In this document: positions 7,505-15,761 of the stretch, one piece after another
How the letters are laid out: every line of letters starts with the position of its first letter
Numbering within the stretch: position 1 is the first letter of the stretch
Assembly (NCBI RefSeq): GCF_036077095.1
Contig: NZ_CP107960.1
Coordinates: 8,122,001 to 8,186,000 of the forward strand
From: Streptomyces sp. NBC_00376
Lineage (GTDB): Bacteria > Actinomycetota > Actinomycetes > Streptomycetales > Streptomycetaceae
Direction of reading: 5' to 3'
Length of the DNA: 64,000 bases
Translations under genes and position numbers: made by a program
Notes under the pieces: generated by a model
What the model was told of the DNA's origin: nothing
What the model saw: the letters and a program-made list of their open reading frames with translations, nothing else
Database searches by the model: none

Positions 7505-9883
7505 CTAGGCCTCCGGGCCGGCCGCGCCGTGCTTGTGGATCGCGGCATCGAGCACCCCAAGAGCTCGGAGTAGCAGGTCTGCGGCATGATCTCCGTGCTC
7601 GGTCAGCGCCCAGGAGAGAGCCGCGATATGCCCGGGCACCGGGGCGGCTCCGCCGGACGCGGTCTTCAGGATCCGCGCCACCTGGCCGTGGCTGACGGGC
7701 TTGCCCTTCTCGATCAGCGAGGTCAGGTCAGCCGTTGCGGTACGCAGCCAGCCGAGGCCGTTGGCCGCTGTCGCAGGGACGGGCTTGTTTGCGGCTGGGC
7801 GAAGATCGGCTTGGTCCAGGACCTCCAGTTCCAGCCCGGCCGCGTTGCACAGCTCCCGCGCGGTATTCCTGACGGTCTCGTCAACTGGGGTGATCGAGGC
7901 GAGCAGGTGCACATCCGCTCCGAGCCGCTGGCTCAGTGCGACGTCGCGCCGGAGTTGGGCCTCGTTGAACTCCGAGGCTGAGGTCTTCACTTCCCCGGAG
8001 AGGACCTTCCCGTCCCAGATACCGAAGATATCCACCTCTTCCTGGGTGCCGCCTTCGAAGGTGACGTCGGTGCCGGGGAGGAAATGCGAACGGGGCTTGC
8101 GCCGGCAGAGCTCGGCGATGACCAGCAGATGCGGCAACAGGCCGTTGTCGCTGGCCCGGTCGGTGAAGCTGTCGAGCCGGTAGTGCACGGCAGTCGGCGC
8201 GCCGCCGGACTGGTAGGTGGAAACGGCGCCGCACCCGGGGCACTGCGGGGAACTGCTGGTCTGGCCGAGCGGAACAAAGGACCGGCTGGTGCAGGAGGGG
8301 CAGATGCTCTCCAGTCCACGCTCGGCCCAGCCGAGCACGCACAGCTGTTCCAGCGCCGCCGCCCGGTCTTCCGCCCTGGCGTTCGGCAGCTTGTCGGCGG
8401 GCAGATAGCGACGCTCGGACCGGCCACCCCACGTGGCGGCCAGTTCGGCGAGCGCGGCGTCCGGGTGGCCGTCCGCGCGAAGCTCCTTCAGCCGCTTCAA
8501 CAGCTCCTTGGACCGCGGCGTGGTCAGGGCGACGGCTGCCTCGTAGACACCGGGCTCGAGAAGCGCAGAGCTGTCGGCGCGTTCGGCCAGGGCCGTTCCC
8601 AGCCGTCCCGCAGAGGACAGCTGGTGTCCGGTTGCGACATCGTCCAGAAGCCGTTCCGTGGCCTGCGGCAGCAGGGGGAACGTCATCTGAACGGCGAGCT
8701 GGTGGGGCATCGGCTGGAACGCGAGCTGCAGCTTGCCGTCCCGCCACTGGGCATCGGGGTGAACCAGCTCGGCGATGGACGGGCGGGCCGGCAAGCCGAG
8801 CAGGGGCTCGCCCCAGAACCTCACCAGGGCCCCGGCATACCCGTTGAACCCGACGGGCTGAATGAAGCGCAAGGTGCTCGGCCCGTCGGCGAAGACCTGG
8901 ACGTCGAACGACGTCGGCACGCCGTAGTGGCGTTCGAAGGTCACCCACGCCGTGGGGTCCAGGTCCGTCCGGAAGGTGAACGGGGCGGTCCGGGCCGGGA
9001 ACGCGGGCCTGTGAGTCCCGTCCCGCGGCTCCTCCTCGGTGGGCTCCAGACCTAGCACAGAGGCGAGCTCCAGCAGCTGCTCGGGCGACGCCGAGCGGCT
9101 GACGAGCGCCACGTCGACGGCGAACTCGTCGGGGCGAGACTTGAGGAGACGGGCTACCTGCTCGGGGAAGTCGAGCCAGTACTTGACCGTGTCGGCGCCC
9201 GGCAGCAGCAGCATCGGCATCTCGATCATGTCGACCGGTCTCAGCGCCCTGGTATTCCAGAAGTCGATGCTGTCGGTGAAGCCCTCGCCCTCTACGACCC
9301 ACAGGACCGTCGGAATGCGCCTCGCGGGGGTGCTCGGGTACTCGCCGAACTGCGCGACCGTGCTATGGATCCGAGTGTCCTCATTCAGCTGGTACCGGCC
9401 GAACTCGTCCTCCTGCCTGCTCACCCTCACAGGTTCGACAATGTTGCGCTGCTTTACGCAGCCGGCCGCCGCCAGCTGCCAGAGCGCTCCGGTCGGGCTC
9501 GCTGCGATCGGAGGGTAAGCCGGGTCGAATTGCACGACCTCGGCCAGGGAGCAGGTGGATGCCACGTTGCTCTTCCGTATGCCCGCAAGGTCGACGATAG
9601 GCAGCCCGAGGCCCTCCGCGATCTCCTCGGCGGCCAACGGGGCGGCGTCGATGTTGACGAGCGCCTCGACCTTGGCGATGCGGACGGTCTGCTCGTGCAG
9701 CGTGGACAGGCCCGACGCCTGGGCTTCGACGATGGGCTCGGTCATGCCACCCCACCGGCTGCTGGCCTGCGTCACGGCCGCACGGAACCCGGCCACGCTG
9801 CCGCCCGCAATGAGGTAGGCCGCCCGGGAGGGGAGGACAGCTGCTTCCATGCCGGCCTGCCCCAGATATCTCCTCGAATCCAC
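7505..9883 (-). CDS. Zinc-ribbon / PD-(D/E)XK nuclease-like protein
   Basis: The open frame extends to 10171, but GTG 9883 is chosen because GGGAGG lies 8 nt before it and because element copy B (10061-10092) would otherwise fall inside the gene. The product is 792 aa with no signal or membrane segment. Residues 528-551 hold a C-x2-C ... C-x2-C zinc ribbon. Downstream, Asp618 in VDIFG and Glu631-V-Lys633 in SGEVKTS form the D...E-x-K core of PD-(D/E)XK nucleases. The first 500 residues are unrecognised. It is bracketed by direct copies A and B of the intergenic element. DNA cleavage is inferred from the motif. Confidence 0.65.
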   Translation of the reverse strand: MDSRRYLGQAGMEAAVLPSRAAYLIAGGSVAGFRAAVTQASSRWGGMTEPIVEAQASGLSTLHEQTVRIAKVEALVNIDAAPLAAEEIAEGLGLPIVDLAGIRKSNVASTCSLAEVVQFDPAYPPIAASPTGALWQLAAAGCVKQRNIVEPVRVSRQEDEFGRYQLNEDTRIHSTVAQFGEYPSTPARRIPTVLWVVEGEGFTDSIDFWNTRALRPVDMIEMPMLLLPGADTVKYWLDFPEQVARLLKSRPDEFAVDVALVSRSASPEQLLELASVLGLEPTEEEPRDGTHRPAFPARTAPFTFRTDLDPTAWVTFERHYGVPTSFDVQVFADGPSTLRFIQPVGFNGYAGALVRFWGEPLLGLPARPSIAELVHPDAQWRDGKLQLAFQPMPHQLAVQMTFPLLPQATERLLDDVATGHQLSSAGRLGTALAERADSSALLEPGVYEAAVALTTPRSKELLKRLKELRADGHPDAALAELAATWGGRSERRYLPADKLPNARAEDRAAALEQLCVLGWAERGLESICPSCTSRSFVPLGQTSSSPQCPGCGAVSTYQSGGAPTAVHYRLDSFTDRASDNGLLPHLLVIAELCRRKPRSHFLPGTDVTFEGGTQEEVDIFGIWDGKVLSGEVKTSASEFNEAQLRRDVALSQRLGADVHLLASITPVDETVRNTARELCNAAGLELEVLDQADLRPAANKPVPATAANGLGWLRTATADLTSLIEKGKPVSHGQVARILKTASGGAAPVPGHIAALSWALTEHGDHAADLLLRALGVLDAAIHKHGAAGPEA

Positions 9884-10046
9884 GACGCCAGCCTCCCATA
9901 GCACTGGCCGGGCGCGTAATGACAAGGTCGCCACCGAGAGCCGCCCCAGGAGTGGCGCACCTGTTGCCGGGTATAGCTCAGCGACGCGACGACCAGACCT
10001 CTCAGCACTTCGCCATCTCGACCGCTCACCCGCCACCTGGAGCGCC

Positions 10047-10067
10047 CAGTCACACCGGGTGTGACTG
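10047..10067. promoter_or_regulatory. Perfect 9-bp palindrome, operator-like
   Basis: CAGTCACAC-CGG-GTGTGACTG is a perfect inverted repeat with a 3-nt spacer. It overlaps the first 7 nt of element copy B and lies about 165 bp upstream of the nuclease-like start. The size suits a dimeric repressor. The arm is not conserved beside copy A. Confidence 0.5.
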
Positions 10068-10092
10068 AGTGCTTCACTTGGCGAGTTGAGCG
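10061..10092 (-). repeat. Intergenic element copy B
   Basis: Begins GTGACTGAGTGCTTCACTTG and ends GCGAGTTGAGCG. It is in the same orientation as copy A and flanks the nuclease-like gene on its promoter side. The ACTGA/TCAGT palindrome has one mismatch here (TCACT). Confidence 0.7.
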
Positions 10093-10212
10093 TTGGCCGG
10101 ACAGGGTATCGGCGGAACGGGTATACACGGTGATGGCGCCGGTAGAGGAACGAAGGGACTGGACTGGCCATACCTGCTCGTGAGCTTCACTTGCGCGGCG
10201 CACGGCGGGCCT

Positions 10213-10794
10213 GCGGGGAGGTGGGTCGCGTTGCCAGAGTTCGATGATCGATCCGCGGCGCATCAGCGCGAAGTGGCGGCCGCTGCGGTCGAACTGGATC
10301 GCGAGGACGTCCTCGGTGGTCCCGATGCTCTACGTGATCTTGCCGGTGGTGATGTCGACGATGCGTACGACGGGGTTGCCCAGGACGATGACGGCTACCT
10401 CGTTCGGCGCCGGACCGGGGGCGATCATGACGTCCGGCTTGCCGTCGGGCATCAGGGGCTCAACGTTGAACTCCGCGAGTTCCTGGCCGGTGCGCGGCTC
10501 CCAGCGCTGCACCACCTTTCCCGAGATGGTGAGAATCTTTCCTTCGGTGTCGAAGAAGCGGGCGAAGCCCCATTTCCAGGCATCCCCTGCAGGCAGGGCC
10601 AGTCCCAGAATGGACGGTTCGGGCACGAGCAGGGACGGGGGCTCGGCTGCCCTCATCGAGGTGACCTCCCTCAGGGTGGCGACGTCGCGGACGGAGACCA
10701 CGTTCTTCGCCTCCCGGTCGGCGAGCAGGGTGCCGTCCCGGCTGAACTTCACGGGGCCGTCGAATCCGGGCTTCCAGTAGGGCCGGGGCAGCAC
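10213..10794 (-). pseudogene. WD40-type beta-propeller fragment broken by an in-frame stop
   Basis: From GTG 10794 the frame encodes repeats typical of WD40 blades: VKFSRDGTLLADREAKNVVS with VRDVATLREV, then VVQRWEPRTGQELAEF, then VVRIVDITTGKIT. It meets TAG at 10330. The same frame then continues as protein-like sequence, AIQFDRSGRHFALMRRG and IIELWQRD, the next blade. The gene therefore looks like the C-terminal end of a WD40 protein, truncated at its 5' side and disrupted by a nonsense codon. WD40 tails in actinomycetes are often joined to kinase, NTPase or protease domains; none remains here. Confidence 0.65.
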
Positions 10795-11012
10795 CAGCTC
10801 ACCGGCTCAGGATGCCGCGCGTACGTCCCACCCCCCCTTGAACGTGATCGGATACAAGATCATCCCATCGTGTCCGTCATCCGGGGACGTACTCACCACG
10901 TGTGTAGCTCCACTCCTCCGTCACACGACCGTGCGGCCGCGCGAGGGTATGTGCGAATCAGCGTCCAAACGTCGCGTCCCGGGGGCGGTTGTCCCACCCC
11001 CGGGACGGATCG

Positions 11013-11417
11013 TCAGTGGCGACGCCAGCGGCGATTGACGAGGGGAACGCCGAGGCGAGCGGCCACCGTACGTTCCAACTCACCAACCACGACAGCCGGG
11101 GTATCGGCGCGGAGCGGCAGCACCCAGTAAGCCGACCACTCCTCCCGCTTGGACCTGGACTCCGCCATGTGCTGACGGATACGAACCGAAGCGGCGCCCC
11201 CGCAGAGCGCCCGCTCGGGTCGGGTCCGTCCGCAGTAGCAGGCCACGCCCTCTCCGTTCACCGGGATGTAGATGGCACGACGCTCGTTCCCGCTGTCCTC
11301 CCCGATCCAGATCGGAGAGTCCCGGTACTCCTCCAGCCAGGGGCCTACCAGGCTGGCCAGCACGGCGTAGCGCTCGGGCGTCATCGTGGCGACGCCCTGC
11401 CACACCAGGGCGCTCAC
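11013..11417 (-). CDS. GIY-YIG-like small nuclease-fold protein
   Basis: The 134-aa protein starts at GTG 11417, overlapping by 4 bp (GTGA) the stop of the large gene upstream, so the two are translationally coupled. The order of motifs matches the GIY-YIG fold: IYIP (49-52), Y61-C-G-R-T65, basic helix S-V-R-I-R-Q-H (77-83), W94, Glu113 in GELER as the likely metal ligand, and Asn128 in GVPLVNRR. Length is close to a bare GIY-YIG domain. Tyr, Arg, Glu and Asn positions suggest catalysis, although the YIG is YCG here. Pairing with a ParB-like protein hints at a DNA-targeting module. Confidence 0.6.
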   Translation of the reverse strand: MSALVWQGVATMTPERYAVLASLVGPWLEEYRDSPIWIGEDSGNERRAIYIPVNGEGVACYCGRTRPERALCGGAASVRIRQHMAESRSKREEWSAYWVLPLRADTPAVVVGELERTVAARLGVPLVNRRWRRH

Positions 11418-13414
11418 CAGCTGTCCGACAGGGGCTCCGACTCGGCGATCTTGCCGAGGCGAGCGGTGATGCCCGCGAGGATCCCGAACGTCGACTCCAC
11501 CTCGAGCCAGGCGATCTTGTCGTCAGTGCCGTTCTCGTCGCGCATCTCGATGAGGTCCATCAGCCGGTCCTTCGCGGTGAACACCGCCTCCTGGAACCGG
11601 GTGAGGCTCGCGGCCTCCTTGGCGGCGGGGTTGTTGCGCTCCGCCTCGGAGGTGAAGCCGTGCCGGACCGCCTGGCGCAGGTAGGCGTTGAAGGTGGAGG
11701 TCGCCCAGTCCGACGGCTGCTCGACCAGGGACTTGGACTCGCTGTCCCACCAGCGCAGCGGCCGGCGGGCCCGAGACCGCTTCACGGCGTCGGCCAAGAG
11801 CTCGCGGCCCGGCCCGGTCTCCAGGAGGCCCTTGATGATCTGCCCGACGCTGGTACGGGCGATGGTGGTGCCGACCGTCTCCTCGGCCGAGCCGGCGGCG
11901 GCCCGCAGGTGACCGGTGACCACCAAGGCGACCATGCCGAGCACGCCGAGCACGAGGGCGGCCTGGGTGTCGTTGGCGTGGGCGCGGTCCCGGAGGCCGT
12001 CGATGGCGTGGTCCGTGGCGGCGTTCTCCACCGTCCACTCGGTGTCGACCAGGTCCTGCCACAGGCAGCCGGTGTCCAGCGCCTTGCGGATCGAGTCCAG
12101 GTGCTTCGGCGTCTCGACGCTCGCCGAGTACGAACGCAGTCCCAGTTCCACCACCGGCCCGTTGCGGTGGCTGAGGTAGAGACCAGTCTTACCGAGCTGG
12201 GAGCGCACGAGGCGGTTGAAGGCGTGCCCCTTGCGGGTGAGCTCCTGGACGATCTGGGCGAAGCGAAGGTCGGGCAGGTCGTCCAGGCCAAGCAGGCGCA
12301 TCCCCTCGGGCACCTGCTCGCGGCCGATCAGAACGTCCCGCCGCGCCGTCGCCAGGTCCTTGTCGGGCTGCCTGCCATCCAGCAGGCCCTCGTCGTAGAG
12401 GGCCGTCGCCATCTCCTCGGCGACGACGGCGTGCTGGGAGCCGGCGGAGAACTTCTTGGCGGACACGTTCATGCGCACCAGCACGCTGCGGACAGCGGCG
12501 GGGAAGCGCTCCATCCCGCGCTGCGGGTCGTCGTCCTCGTAGCCGACGATCACCTGGACCGGCACGGTGAGCGCGTTGAGCGCGATCGCCGCTTCGTTCC
12601 GCTCCCGCTGGTCCGCCTCGGTACCCTTCGGCGGCTGCGCCAGTCGCTTGTGGGCCACCTTGGCGATCTTGCGGACGAGCTCACGGCGGGCAACGAGCGG
12701 CAGTCGCATGAGGTACGAGGGCAGCAGCCGGATCCGGGTGTGGTCGCGGGCGTCGCCGGTCAGCCATCCGCGCTCGACCGGCAGGAGCACCAGGCAGGAG
12801 ATCAGCCGACAGTTGCCGTCCACGGCCGTGTAGTCCTCGCCGACCGAGTCGGGGGACCCGGTGAAGGTCGCCGGCACCAGCGTCAGCGAGCGCTCAACGA
12901 TGCGCTCCCCTACGTCCTGCGGGTTGTCCTTCTGCACGGCGATCGCGGCCCGGTCCACGGCCTCCATCACGGCCTCGAACGCGTCGCCGTGGACCAGCGT
13001 CGCGTACCGGTCGTGCGGGGCCGGCATCGACAGCGCGAGTCGGCCGCGGGGCGCCTTGGGGTCGGCGGCGTAGCTCGCGTCCGCGAGCAACCGGTCGTTC
13101 TCCACCGCAGGGGAGATCATCGGCGCGTACGCGCGGAAGTTCAGCGTCGTCAGCCAGCCGAACGGCGTCCGGTGCCGCTCAGCCCGGCTGAGCTCGAGCT
13201 CCTGGGGGTCGGTGGCCAGGTGGGCGAGACGCTCGATGTGGCTGGGGCTAAGGAGAACTCCGCCGAGCTTGCCGAGCTGGGTCTGGGCCTTGGTCGTCTG
13301 GCTGACCGGCGGGACACGGTGCTCGAACTCACCGTTGTCGTTTCGGAATCCGCTGACCGGGATGACCTGGATCTCACGGGTCTCGCCACGGTCCGGCTTG
13401 GAACTGCTGCTCAT
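11414..13414 (-). CDS. ParB/DGQHR-like large protein
   Basis: A 666-aa cytoplasmic protein starting at ATG 13414, with GAAGG 6 nt before it. Residues 196-208 read TAVDGNCRLISCL, resembling the D-G-(N/Q)-x-R signature of ParB/sulfiredoxin-like and DGQHR (DndB-type) folds, which bind nucleotides and in some members act as nucleases or DNA-modification regulators. A following stretch (AVRSVLVRMNVSAKKFS) recalls the second conserved block of DGQHR proteins, and the C-terminal half is helical. It is coupled to the GIY-YIG-like gene by a 4-bp overlap. No segregation partner ParA is present, so plasmid partition is unlikely. The call rests on short motifs. Confidence 0.55.
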   Translation of the reverse strand: MSSSSKPDRGETREIQVIPVSGFRNDNGEFEHRVPPVSQTTKAQTQLGKLGGVLLSPSHIERLAHLATDPQELELSRAERHRTPFGWLTTLNFRAYAPMISPAVENDRLLADASYAADPKAPRGRLALSMPAPHDRYATLVHGDAFEAVMEAVDRAAIAVQKDNPQDVGERIVERSLTLVPATFTGSPDSVGEDYTAVDGNCRLISCLVLLPVERGWLTGDARDHTRIRLLPSYLMRLPLVARRELVRKIAKVAHKRLAQPPKGTEADQRERNEAAIALNALTVPVQVIVGYEDDDPQRGMERFPAAVRSVLVRMNVSAKKFSAGSQHAVVAEEMATALYDEGLLDGRQPDKDLATARRDVLIGREQVPEGMRLLGLDDLPDLRFAQIVQELTRKGHAFNRLVRSQLGKTGLYLSHRNGPVVELGLRSYSASVETPKHLDSIRKALDTGCLWQDLVDTEWTVENAATDHAIDGLRDRAHANDTQAALVLGVLGMVALVVTGHLRAAAGSAEETVGTTIARTSVGQIIKGLLETGPGRELLADAVKRSRARRPLRWWDSESKSLVEQPSDWATSTFNAYLRQAVRHGFTSEAERNNPAAKEAASLTRFQEAVFTAKDRLMDLIEMRDENGTDDKIAWLEVESTFGILAGITARLGKIAESEPLSDSW

Positions 13415-14852
13415 GGGGCGCCTTCTTGGATGGCCGGCGTGTAGTACGCCGGCGTTGGCCGCGCGTCACGCGGCGCCATCCGGGCTGCCACGCACCTACT
13501 CCGCCTCTGAAGAACCTCAGTCCGTTCAGGGTTTCGTAGCGTTGTCACGTCGGTCAGCGGCAGTTCGAGTGCTCTACGTGTGTGGCGGCGAGGCCGTCGC
13601 AGGCGGAGAGGAGCCCAAGTCGTGCGGTTGCAGACCTCGGTCCGCGCGCGCAGGCGTTTGACCGCCGCAATCAACGGCGTCGGCCGCACCCTACCGGTTC
13701 GCTGACCATCGTCCAAAGTGGTTTTACTGGACTCCTTTTGACGCACCGGCAGATGCCGTGCGACTCCAGGCTCACTAGCTGCGCAAACTCGAGAGACCGG
13801 CCCGGCTACCACGTCCGGAGCGCCCAGGCTGCCTTCCTCGAACCCGCGAGCTGTCCCCGGCCACCCGGTCCCGAGTCGGGGCGAACGGGGCCTGAGTGGC
13901 AGGATCAGGGCAGGGGGCTCCGCCCGCACACCATTGCCTGCGGGCGCGATACCCAAGGCCGCACTCCGAGGAGTGCAGCTCTCTAGCATCACGACCCGCT
14001 GACCATGGGAAATGGCGGCGCTCAACTGGCCAGATCGAACGCTCACTGGCCAACTGAAGCGCTCAGTCACAGCAGCCTGCCCCGGACTTCCAGACATCGG
14101 TGAGCCAGAAATCGAACTCCAAGTGCTCGATGTCGGTGAAGCGGACCTCGGCTGTGCCCGGCACCGAATCGCCCGACGACGCTGGGCACTGTTGTTGGTC
14201 CGAATGGGGACCGCCCAAACCCTGGTCTAGCGCGGCGAAGCCGCGAAGGGCCAGCGAACAGTGCCCCTGCCGGTCGTCGAGTCGACGACTGGATGCCGGG
14301 GTCGTCGATACTGGCGCCCACACCATCGACCGGCCCGGTTGCTGACCGCCCGAGCAGCTCGGTTCTTCTGCCGCTGCCCGTGGACCCGCCGTGGAGCGCG
14401 AGATGTCAGGGCGCTGTTTTCCCTCGACCGTGGCGAGCTGATGGGCCTACGGCAAGCTGGACCCGTCTCCGCGACCTTCAGCGTGCTCTGGGTCTGCGAC
14501 GTTTTGATCTGGATGCGTCACCGTACGGATCACCAGCAGAGAAGTTGCCTCGGGCCTGAAGTTCCGGCAGAACCTCCACTGACCTGCGGTGTACCAAAGT
14601 GCCAACCATCTCTCTGATTCTGTACTTGCAGTCCCAGAACCTGGTTGGCATCAGTGCAGGTCACGAAGATCCCGTAGTGCCAACCACCGATCCTGGTCAC
14701 AGTCACCGTGTGACGAGGATTCGTAGTCGGCACAAGAGAGGCATGGTCGGCACTGGCTGCAGCCCGCGGTCATCGGGTGGGCCACTGCCCTCACCTGCTG
14801 AGAGAAGCCCGCAGCACTCGTCACAGCTGATCAGCACGGAACTGTCCGAGCG
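13415..14852. other. Long non-coding or decayed stretch
   Basis: About 1.4 kb with no gene I can support. It carries copy C of the repeated element (14020-14070). On the minus strand, 14063-14160 encodes a protein-like tail (RFTDIEHLEFDFWLTDVW) with no plausible start or body, possibly the 3' remnant of a lost gene. A short palindrome occurs at 14274-14290. The region marks the border between the accessory genes and the carbohydrate region. Confidence 0.4.
14020..14070 (-). repeat. Intergenic element copy C (reversed, extended)
   Basis: Read on the minus strand from 14070 it begins GTGACTGAGCGCTTCAGTTG and continues GGCCAGTGAGCG, then adds a second similar tail GGCCAGTTGAGCG. Orientation is opposite to copies A and B. 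It lies about 600 bp upstream of the ParB-like gene start. Confidence 0.7.
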
Positions 14853-15761
14853 TCAGCTCTTGAGGCTTCCCGCGGACAGCCCCGAGCGCCAGAACCGTTG
14901 GAGGGCGAGGAAGGCGATGCAGAGGGGGACCACCGATACCAGGGAGCCCGTGACGACGATGTCGTACCAGGGCTGGTCCCGAAGCTGGCTGTTCCAGAAG
15001 TAGAGACCCAGGGTGAGCGGCCAGCGTGAGTCGTCGGCGAGCATCATCAGTGGCAGGAAGAAGTTGTTCCAGATCCCCACGAACTGGAACAGGCAGATGG
15101 TGACCAGCGCGGGCGACATCAGCCGCAGGGCGATGGTGAAGAAGATCCGGAGTTCTCCCGCGCCGTCGACCCGGGCGGCGTCGGTGAGTTCGTCGGGCAC
15201 GGAGGCTTCGGCGTAGACGCGGGCGAGGTAGACCCCGAAGGGGGTGACGGCGCTCGGGATCAGCACCGACCAGTACGTGTTGACGAGGCCGGTCGACGAG
15301 GCGAGCAGATACAGCGGGAGGGCGAGCAGCGGCGGGGGGATGAGCACCGCGCCGAGGATCACGGCGAAGACACCCTCCCGGCCTTTGAAGGGATATTTGG
15401 CCAGGGCGTATCCGGCCATCGCGGCGAACAGTGTGGCCACCAGGGCCCCGGCCCCGCAGTACAGAAGGCTGTTGAGGAGCCAGCGGCCGAAGATGCCGTC
15501 GCTGTGCCGGAAGACCTTCGTGAGGTTGTCGGCGAGGTGGAAGTGCGAGCCGAACCAGAAACCGTTGCTGCCGAACAGGTCGCCGTTGGATTTCGTCGCC
15601 GAGACGATCAGCCACCAGATCGGCAGCAGGAAGTAGCCCGCGATCGCGAACAGCAGCACGGTGGTGCTCAGCCGGGCGGCCGAAGTGCCGCGACGGCGGG
15701 CGGGCGGCGCCGCCCGCCCCGGGTCGGACCTGCGGTGTCGGGCTGTGGGCTGCGTGCTCAT
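14853..15761 (-). CDS. Sugar ABC transporter permease, MalG/CUT1 type
   Basis: The 302-aa protein starts at ATG 15761, overlapping the upstream permease stop by 4 bp. It has a basic Arg-rich N-terminus, then six hydrophobic segments (first LLFAIAGYFLLPIWWLIVSA). The EAA-type loop D-A-A-R-V-D-G-A-G-E-L (about residues 200-210), which contacts the ATPase, is intact. It is the third gene of a binding protein-permease-permease operon. Substrate is unknown; the nearby galactosidase and kinase suggest an oligosaccharide. Confidence 0.9.
   Translation of the reverse strand: MSTQPTARHRRSDPGRAAPPARRRGTSAARLSTTVLLFAIAGYFLLPIWWLIVSATKSNGDLFGSNGFWFGSHFHLADNLTKVFRHSDGIFGRWLLNSLLYCGAGALVATLFAAMAGYALAKYPFKGREGVFAVILGAVLIPPPLLALPLYLLASSTGLVNTYWSVLIPSAVTPFGVYLARVYAEASVPDELTDAARVDGAGELRIFFTIALRLMSPALVTICLFQFVGIWNNFFLPLMMLADDSRWPLTLGLYFWNSQLRDQPWYDIVVTGSLVSVVPLCIAFLALQRFWRSGLSAGSLKS

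Larger units (their letters stand above)
9884..10212. promoter_or_regulatory. Upstream region of the nuclease-like gene
   Basis: This 330-bp region holds copy B of the repeated element and an adjoining perfect palindrome. The minus-strand frame stays open through it, but no start with a good ribosome binding site was found apart from 9883. It probably carries the promoter of the nuclease-like gene. Confidence 0.45.

Noticed and set aside
9964..10040. tRNA-like string GCCGGGTATAGCTCAGCG
   Set aside because: It resembles a D-arm, but no T-arm, anticodon stem or closing acceptor stem follows within 80 nt.
9884..10171. N-terminal extension of the nuclease-like gene
   Set aside because: No start there has a good ribosome binding site, it would cover element copy B, and GTG 9883 has GGGAGG at ideal spacing.
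14274..14290. Short palindrome GTCGTCGA-G-TCGACGAC
   Set aside because: High-GC DNA gives such repeats by chance and nothing around it suggests a binding site or terminator.
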